A stretch of 64,000 nucleotides of DNA from positions 20,524,501 through 20,588,500 of the forward strand of contig JASXTE010000016.1 in assembly GCA_030280995.1 (NCBI GenBank). The letters run 5' to 3'. The notes below the pieces were generated by a model. That model saw only the letters and a program-made list of their open reading frames with translations, did no database searches and was not told the origin of the DNA. The position numbers were made by a program, and so were the translations under genes. Of the stretch, positions 57,769 through 64,000 are shown piece after piece (position 1 is the first letter of the stretch; every line of letters begins with the position of its first letter). The DNA is from Hemileia vastatrix. Its lineage: Eukaryota; Basidiomycota; Pucciniomycetes; Pucciniales; Zaghouaniaceae.

Positions 57769-58850
57769 AGGGGAATTGTGTGTTATTGATTTACAATCGC
57801 AAGCGCTAAACAATATGGATTTGGATTTTCCAATAATTGTGTGTTACACATTAAAGAAGGAGTTATGGCTTAAGGACGACTCAAGTGCATAGTATACTGT
57901 ACCGCCGCAAGTGCTTAACTTACTGAGACAAGTAATGAAGAAGGCTAACTAGTTAAGCAAGCTGTCAGAAGTATTAACTTAGTATTAAAAGCAAAGAGAG
58001 TGGGGACTCAATCGTAAAACTACCCAAGAGTTAAGGCAACTAGACACAGAGTTAGGATAAGTCAAACCTGGAACTAGCGCTGAAACAAAACAAGGTATAG
58101 TTAAAAGTGCATATGTGGAGCATCAGTGAAACAAGTTAATACTATTGTTAGTAATTATAGGGTATGATCTAGGCGCTGTAGTTTCTACAAGCGGTGTACG
58201 TAGTTTACTAATAGATTAGTTGTTGTTTTACTAATGTGGCGCTAGATTCAGTGCTGGAGATCCATTAGGGAACTGTGTCTTAAGTGCTGGAAAAATATAA
58301 AAGGAGAACTGGTTGATCTATCTAAAGGTAGAGGAAAAATAATAAAAATAAGAAAAATTGTATTAGTTGTTGCTTTAAAAAGCAGATCATAGAAAAATCA
58401 ATATAGAGATATATGAGTAGCTATAGTCATAGTACCCAGTATAAGATATTAGATCTTTTGTGATTAATTGTTTGAGAGAATATTAAAAGGTATTTCTGAG
58501 TCTTTTAGAGCTCGTGCGTCTGTGTGTGTATTTCATATAGTATAGTGAAAGAGCGCAACATAGAGAGAATATATAGATTCAGTGGGATTAACTATTATTA
58601 GAGATATTTTATTACTATAATAAGGAATATTCAAAGAGAGAGCTTCAAGAGGGAGTAGCTGTGGATAATAGCGCTTATTAAGAATAGAAATATCCAGATA
58701 GTAATACTTGTTTTTTTTCCTTATCTTTAACTCATCTCAACTTATAAGCTTTCTAGTCAATTATTAGTGTTGCACATTATTACACTGTCTTTAAAATAAG
58801 ACTGGCAGGGCTTCTTTTAGAAATTAAAGAGAAGAACCAACCCATCTTGC
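57769..58850. other. No gene supported
   Basis: Mixed-composition DNA with short frames only. It could be an intron, an untranslated region or LTR sequence of a neighbouring element. Confidence 0.4.
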
Positions 58851-58910
58851 ATTGTGTCTACTGCTTAGTACTTTAGAACAGTCTACAACATTGTCCTGGG
58901 TAACTCGAGC

Positions 58911-59500
58911 CATGGGTAAACAAAGGGTAGAAGTGGAGGTCGATGAATTGGTGGAGGAAGATGAGGAGGAAGTTCTAATTCCGAGACAGACACCAAAAAA
59001 ACAACAGGTGGTCATTGAGGATGACGAAGAGGAAAAAGAAGTGGCGGTGGAGGTTACTCCAAAATTATTCTTAGAGACTGACCCCATATTCGAAGTAAGT
59101 CCATTCTTCTGTTTTTTTTTTAGAAATTGTGTTACTGATGATCTTATTTAGAATCCAGATATCATTGCAGAAGTTCCAAATGTGGAAACTGCGCTGTTGC
59201 CCCCAGTCGAGGCAAATAAACCAGTGGTTGATTTGAGGGAGGATATGGAAGAGACTTTTGACTAGGTATGGTCGAAGAAACCTTGAAAAGGTCGACGGAA
59301 CAGGTTTATCCAAGATTTAAGCGGTGAAGTCAATAAGATTATCAATGCAGCTTCCTTTGACGTGACCAAAGAACTACTGGAAATTGGGGAAGTGGTACCG
59401 GTAGGAGAGGAAGAGGTTTTTGAAAAATGTAGGAAGGAGATAAGGGTGATTTTGGAGAAGATGAAGGGATTGGTTCGAGAGAAAATAAAGGAAAAAATTT
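58911..59500 (+). pseudogene. Acidic coiled-coil-like ORF
   Basis: A start at 58912 (MGKQRVEVEVDELVEEDEEE) opens a strongly acidic frame. It ends near 59095 at a GTAAGT donor-like site and resumes near 59155 (NPDIIAEVPNVETALLPPVE), then runs with frame breaks (TAG near 59262) to LEKMKGLVREKIKEKI at 59500. It may be the continuation of the 57.2-kb ORF, giving a cysteine-motif N-terminus plus an acidic tail. Function unknown. Confidence 0.4.
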
Positions 59501-60341
59501 AAAATGAAAGGAGAAGAAAAAGAAAAGCAGAAACAATTTGTACTAATTTATTTTATTTTGTTGTTTTAATTTTGAAATTTTATTTTTTAATATTTTCAGA
59601 GAAAAAGAAAAGAAAGAAAAAATTTAAATAAGATTTTGTTTTAAATTTTGAAAGAAGAAAAGAAAGAAATTTTAATTGAAAGAATTTTAGTTTAAATTTT
59701 GAAAGAAAAAATTATGGAAAAAGAAATAGTTGATTGAAATAACTTTATTGGGAATGTAAATTTAATGAAAGAAAAATTGTTATTTATGAAAGTTTATTGA
59801 TTGAAGTTTTGAGGAATCTTAGTTATTTTTTAAAAAAAAGAAATAAAGAAAAGAAGAGAAGAAATAAATTTTAAAAGAATTGAAAAGAAAGAAGTAATTG
59901 ATCAAAGAGATTTTTTTTATTAAAATAAAAAAGATATTTAGAGGTTGAAGTGAAATTCAAGAAAGAATGTCGTGTTGCGTTTGTAAAAAATTTTGATAGT
60001 TCAAGGAAGAAGAATTTTTTAAGGAAAGAATGTAGGTAGGAAATTTGAAAATAAAAGAAAAGAAAATTTAAAGAAATTTTAGAAGGTTCTATGAATTTTT
60101 TATTTATTTTGTTTTTTATTTTTTTATTTTTTATTTTTATTTAATTTTACTTTAATTTTTTTTTATTTTTTAATTTTAATTTAATTTTATTTATTTTAAA
60201 GAATGTTGAAAAACTTTTGGAAGAAAAAAAAGAAGAAAGAAGAAAACAAAACAAAGAATACGGAAATTTTAGAGATAGAGATGTTTTAGATTTTAAAGAG
60301 AGGAAAAAAAAAGAAAAAAAAGAAAAGAAAAAAAAAGAGTT
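59501..60341. repeat. A/G-rich low-complexity tract
   Basis: Long runs of GAAAGAAAAAG-type sequence with TTTTATTT blocks. No coding content. It separates the chromovirus stop from the acidic ORF. Confidence 0.7.
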
Positions 60342-60640
60342 TTAAGGTTTTGGTTTTAAAGGATATTTAAGATGAAAAGATTTTAGAAGTTCAGGGGGGT
60401 TAGAAACATTGATGGCTGGTTCCCAGGATGTTTTTTCTGAATTATCAAGGAAGCCTTCCCATTCCACAAGGTATTGAAGTTTCCCCTTGCTTATTCTTGA
60501 ATCAAGGATACGGCTTACTTCCCACTCTAGATGGTCTTCTACTTCAACCGTTTCCGGAGGAGGTTGGTTCTTGCCCGGGTATGTTTCTCGAGCCAGTTCC
60601 AGGAGAGATATGTGGAAAACAGGGTGAATAGCCTGCCATT
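60342..60640 (-). pseudogene. Chromodomain at the integrase C-terminus
   Basis: A minus-strand frame ending in TAA at 60344-60342 reads VEVEDHLEWEVSRILDSRIS, then KLQYLVEWEGFLDNSEKTSW and EPAINV, an almost textbook chromodomain (Y-L-V-x-W-x-G, S-x-x-T-W-E-P) at about 60552-60375. Chromodomains of this kind steer chromovirus integration toward modified chromatin. The plus-strand frame over the same bases is a shadow. Confidence 0.9.
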
Positions 60641-60924
60641 TAGGAGGTAGCTTGAGTCAAAATGCAGTTTTAGAGCCTTCAGAGTCGATCTCCATTGGTC
60701 CCAAGCAATTTTCAGCCAGTTTCTTTGATGTTTGAGTCATTAAAATGTTTTGTGTGTCGTGCCATACTTTGTCGCCTGGTTTAAAGGAAGGAGCAGATTG
60801 TTGATGTTTGTCAGCCTGTTCCTTGTATCTTCAAATCGCTAATTCCAAATTTGATTTAATTCCTCTTGGAGTCATGATATGGTTCGAAGATAATTTTCCG
60901 CAGGATGATTAGTTCCTACATGGA

Positions 60925-61829
60925 TTGAGTTGAATTGAGGATTTCATCCATAAACAGTTTAGAAAGGAGATTGTTGTGTCGAAGAATGAGTCGAGTTATT
61001 ATAAGCAAATTTGGCCAATGGTAACCATGTGGTCCAATCGTCTTTTTGGTAACTGACATAAATTCAAAAGTATTGTTTGAGGATTTGGTTGACCCTCTCT
61101 GTTTGCCCATCCGTTTCAGGGTGATAGGCCATTGAGAGATTCCTCATGATATTGAGTTGTTGACACAGTTGAGTCCAGAATTTGGATACAAACAATGAAC
61201 CTCTATCTGAATTAATATCATTAGGTAAGCCATGTTTGGAAAATACATGTTCTAGAATCAATTTTGATAAATCTTCTGCTGTAGCAGTAATAGTGGTTTT
61301 AATAAAAATAGAAATCTTTGAAAATCTATCTACTATTACTAATATAGCATCAAAATTATTAGAAAGAAGAAGTTGAGAAATAAAATCCATCGATAAAGAT
61401 TCCAAAGGTTTAGAGGGAATAGGAAGCGGTTGAAGCAACCCATGCTTCCGGTGACGGGGAGCCTTATTCCTATTACATTTGTAACAAGCTTTTATATAGG
61501 TCTTTGATTTCTCTAGTCATTCCTGGCCAGAAGTAATCCCTCGCAATTAACTGGTAGGTTTTATCAACCCCAAAGTGACCAGCTAATGGAGAATCATGTC
61601 GACTATTTAAAATCCATAATTTTATTTCATTGTTGTCGGGTATGACTACTCTACCTTCGAAAACTAATGGACCTGATTCAATACTAAATCTATTGGCCCC
61701 TTTCTTTGAGAGTATTTTGTCTTTTAACCCTAAACAATAGTTGTCCTTTGACTGAGCTTCAAGGATGTTGGATAATGGATTTTGAAACAATTGAATTTTC
61801 ATTGAATTGAGTTGATGAGTTGATAACAT
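60925..61829 (-). pseudogene. Chromovirus integrase
   Basis: The zinc domain is split by a frameshift: SRHDSPLAGHFGVDKTYQLI and YFWPGMTREIKDL (61610-61490), with the CYKCNR cysteines in another frame at about 61475. The core has SLSMDFI (first aspartate, about 61390), NDINSDRGSLF (second, about 61220) and AYHPETDGQTERVNQ (glutamate, about 61115). After 61064 the frame shifts and continues with WLPLAKFAYNNSTHSS (about 61020-60975). Further stops precede the chromodomain. Confidence 0.87.
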
Positions 61830-61835
61830 TGATTC

Positions 61836-62282
61836 TTAGAAAATTGAATTCACATTTTCTGGGTTCATGTCAGCAAATGTGTCCCCCCGCTGTGGGTAAA
61901 TATCGTCCCAATGTGACAAGATATCTGGGACAATGCAGTTCTTACCTGGGCGATATGAAATAGAAAAAGGAAATTCAGACAGAAATTCAGCCCACCTGTC
62001 TTGATGCCTGGTTAACACTTTGGAAGAGATGAAGTATTTCAAAGCATTATGGTCTGTTAAAATTTGAAAAGGACTATCTAGGCTCAGAAGAAAAGAGCCC
62101 CATTTTTTAAGACAATGAATAATAGCTAAAAGCTTTTTGTCATGAATTTGATAATTTAATTCTACTGAAATGAGTTTGCGTGACTCAAAAGCAACAGGAT
62201 GAAACAATTTTGTTTCAGGATTTAATTGATAAATGACCCCTGAAATAGCATAATCACTCGCATCTGTCTCGACAATTGTCAA
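61836..62282 (-). CDS. Chromovirus RNase H
   Basis: TIVETDASDYAISGVIYQ (first aspartate, about 62275), NYQIHDKKLLAIIHCLKKW (glutamate position replaced by D in the usual YxxxxkELLA, about 62150), and FQILTDHNALKYF (about 62070) are the RNase H blocks. RPGKNCIVPDILSHWDD ends the domain (usual ADALSR). It degrades the RNA of the hybrid during replication. An in-frame TGA sits just upstream (about 62300). Confidence 0.85.
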   Translation of the reverse strand: MTIVETDASDYAISGVIYQLNPETKLFHPVAFESRKLISVELNYQIHDKKLLAIIHCLKKWGSFLLSLDSPFQILTDHNALKYFISSKVLTRHQDRWAEFLSEFPFSISYRPGKNCIVPDILSHWDDIYPQRGDTFADMNPENVNSIF

Positions 62283-62300
62283 AGCAGAAGGATCAAAGTG

Positions 62301-62948
62301 TCAAAGAATTGGAGCTGTGGTGAATTCAGTCTTCAATTCTTCAAATTCCTTTTGTGCTGTAGAAGTAAAAATAAAAGGAATATCCTTTCTAAGAGGAGAA
62401 GTAAGATTGGAAATAGTTTTAGAGTAATTTTTAATAAATCTTCTATAGAAATTTGCAAAACCCAAAAATCCTTGGAGGGATTTAATGGTTTTGGGTTCAG
62501 GCCATTCCAGGACTTTTTGGACCTTTTTGTCATCCATGACTAAACCATTGGTGGACAACATAAAACCCAAAAAATCGATTGATATAAGATGGAATTTGCA
62601 TTTATTGTGCTTGGTGTAGAGAACATGATCTCAAAATTGATTTAGAACCTGTCAAACATGATGAATATGTTCATCTAGCGTCTTTGAGAAAATTAAAATA
62701 TCATCTAAATAGACAAAAACAAATTGTTTGACAACATCTTGGAAGATGTCATTAACAAAAGTTTGAAAAGTTGATGTTGTGTTACACAATCCAAAAGGCA
62801 TAACTAAATATTCGAAACTACCAAATTTAATGCGCATTTCAGTCAGTGGTTCATGACCTTCCGCAATGCGAATAGGATTATAAGCTCCTCTAAGATCAAT
62901 TTTAGAAAAGAAATTATCACCATTAAAAAGTGAAAGAAGCAATGACAT
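62301..62948 (-). pseudogene. Chromovirus reverse transcriptase
   Basis: FFSKIDLRGAYNPIRIAEGH (about 62910-62850), FEYLVMPFGLCNTTSTFQ (about 62815-62765) and the catalytic box FVYLDDILIFS (about 62720-62690) are standard Ty3 RT blocks. The thumb/connection is at 62570-62301, with LQGFLGFANFYRRFIKNYSK. A frame break lies between 62652 and 62570. The highly conserved S-A position before TFQ reads T-S. Confidence 0.88.
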
Positions 62949-63032
62949 AGGAGGAACAGGTTATTCATTCTTCTTAGTGACTGTGTTGAGCTTTCTATAG
63001 TCAACACACAACCTAAGACTACCATCCTTCTT

Positions 63033-63974
63033 CTATACAAAAAGAACAGGGGAGCCAGTTGGAGATTTACTGGCTCTGATGAAACCTTTGGCTACATTCT
63101 TTGAAATGTAGTCTCGAAGAACTTGAGATTTGTCTTTCAACAAAGAATACACAGGACCTGCCAGAGGTACTGGACCTATTAACTCTATTTGGTGGTTGTA
63201 GGGTCGATGAGGTGGTAACTTATCGGCCTTGCAGATTGAGAAAACATCAAGGAAATCGTGATAGATTTCCAGTAGAGTTGATTTAATGGCTTCAACATTG
63301 ATTTGGTCGTCCTCATAATCTTCAAGAGAATCTGTCAAGGGAAGACCATAATTGAGAGAGAATAATTTGACTACATTGAGGCAATTTAAATCCTCTTCGA
63401 GTGAAGTCATTGAGCTAGAAGGGTTAGCCAATTGCTCATTTAGAGAAAGATCAGATGCTTGAAAGTCATCTGGCAGAGATTTGTCCTCTAGCAGGACATT
63501 TTCAGGTGGGTTGTTTAACTCCCTATTGACCTGCATTGAAGAATTAGAAATATACTTAGTACGTGGGGTGATCAATCCCCGTGACCAATCAAGTTCAGGA
63601 TTCCAATGTGTTAAAAAGTCATGGCCAAGAATGGTATTGTTCATCCTTCGGGCATCCAAGACTGATAATTCCCACCTGAAGGGTTGAAAGTTTGGAAAGT
63701 TGAAAACCAATAAAACTTTCTTACTTACCAAATATTTGGGTTCCTCTGATTTGACCAAGTAAATTGTAGTTTGATCAATATCTGTAAATGTCAGTTTTAA
63801 CTTCTCGGCAAAAGATATACTGACAAAATAAATTGAAGCTCCAGAATCTATAAGACAACTGAAGGGGGTATCCTCCTTGAAAAGAATGAATCTCAAGCAA
63901 TTTAAGGTAACTCCAGTCCTTAAGACATGGAGGTTCTGTGCACTGGGAGAGATAAGATAGTTTGCTTTGCACAC
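63033..63974 (-). pseudogene. Chromovirus protease and start of RT
   Basis: FSCLIDSGASIYFVS (about 63865-63820) is the aspartic protease active site, with ILGHDFLTHWNPELDWSRG (about 63640-63585) as the second block. An acidic linker follows, then LPPHRPYNHQIELI and the RT opening KGFIRASKSPTGSPVLFV (about 63090-63036). A TAG directly after this and a TAA near 62960 break the RT, where KKDGSLRLCVDYRKLN-like codons continue in frame. The frame's first ATG at 63974 is near the window edge, so the true N-terminus is not seen. Confidence 0.88.
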
Positions 63975-64000
63975 AAATAAACTATCTACTAGTTTTTTAA

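Larger units (their letters stand above)
60342..64000 (-). mobile_element. Chromovirus-type Ty3 retrotransposon, partial
   Basis: On the minus strand, protease, RT, RNase H, integrase and chromodomain occur in the order of Ty3 chromoviruses. Gag and the 5' LTR lie beyond the right edge of the window. I could not place the 3' LTR. Several stops and frameshifts show decay. It differs from the 13-kb element in its protease box (DSGAS), RT box (YLDD) and presence of a chromodomain. Confidence 0.9.

Noticed and set aside
60200..60340. Purine-rich tract next to the chromovirus stop as a polypurine tract
   Set aside because: It is purine-rich on the plus strand, whereas the chromovirus is read from the minus strand. 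It is also far too long and no LTR follows.
60428..60631. Plus-strand frame of 67 residues
   Set aside because: It is the complement of the chromodomain coding sequence.

Overview
The window looks like nuclear DNA of a rust fungus (Pucciniales). The base composition is strongly A+T rich, genes contain short introns, and the protein families are those crowding rust genomes: Tnp2-type CACTA transposases, basidiomycete Ty3 elements, Tet-like 2OG-Fe(II) oxygenases, SNF2 helicase copies and rust-only proteins. The species cannot be fixed from sequence alone; a large repeat-rich rust genome such as Austropuccinia, Puccinia or Phakopsora would fit. I see no housekeeping gene, rRNA, tRNA or CRISPR array. 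Almost everything is mobile DNA in layers, much of it decayed.

Left part (1-7 kb): A+T-rich DNA, a striking cluster of about a dozen consecutive hairpins (3.54-4.40 kb), then a Tet-like oxygenase gene (5.99-7.07 kb). This gene is cut by a 25.2-kb unit (7075-32287) with inverted ends of about 260-280 bp, a CACTA-like tip, a 3-bp direct repeat TGA, and the oxygenase frame continuing on the far side (32291-32403).

Inside the 25-kb unit: a Tnp2-type transposase pseudogene (7.87-9.65 kb), a minus-strand rust gene split by a complete 13.0-kb Ty3 element (10062-23064: LTRs, primer site, gag-pro, RT, RNase H, integrase, polypurine tract, LTR), a foldback/MITE-like element (25.6-26.0 kb), a second Tnp2 C-terminal fragment (29.8 kb) and a minus-strand unknown gene (31.0-31.8 kb). 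The Ty3 element has a long 3' region with repeated hairpins and an antisense gene with a Zn2Cys6-like cysteine pattern.

Middle (32.4-49.1 kb): an unknown minus-strand multi-exon locus (33.2-35.6), a 2.2-kb array of about 23 palindromes about 100 bp apart (36.6-38.9), a minus-strand rust-family gene (39.1-40.8), a second Tnp2 transposase (41.3-44.5, minus), a plus-strand relative of the 39-kb gene (45.7-46.7) and a SNF2/Rad5-type helicase-like gene (46.9-49.1, minus).

Right part (49.1-64 kb): a decayed second copy of the same Ty3 family (50.0-54.4 kb) whose integrase is split by an intact-looking PIF/Harbinger element (50997-53552, TSD ATT, 397-residue transposase with one intron); ATGCAT-rich repeats; a locus with another CX2CX6C pair (57.2 kb) and an acidic ORF (58.9-59.5); and a minus-strand chromovirus with protease, RT, RNase H, integrase and chromodomain (60.34 kb to beyond the window end).
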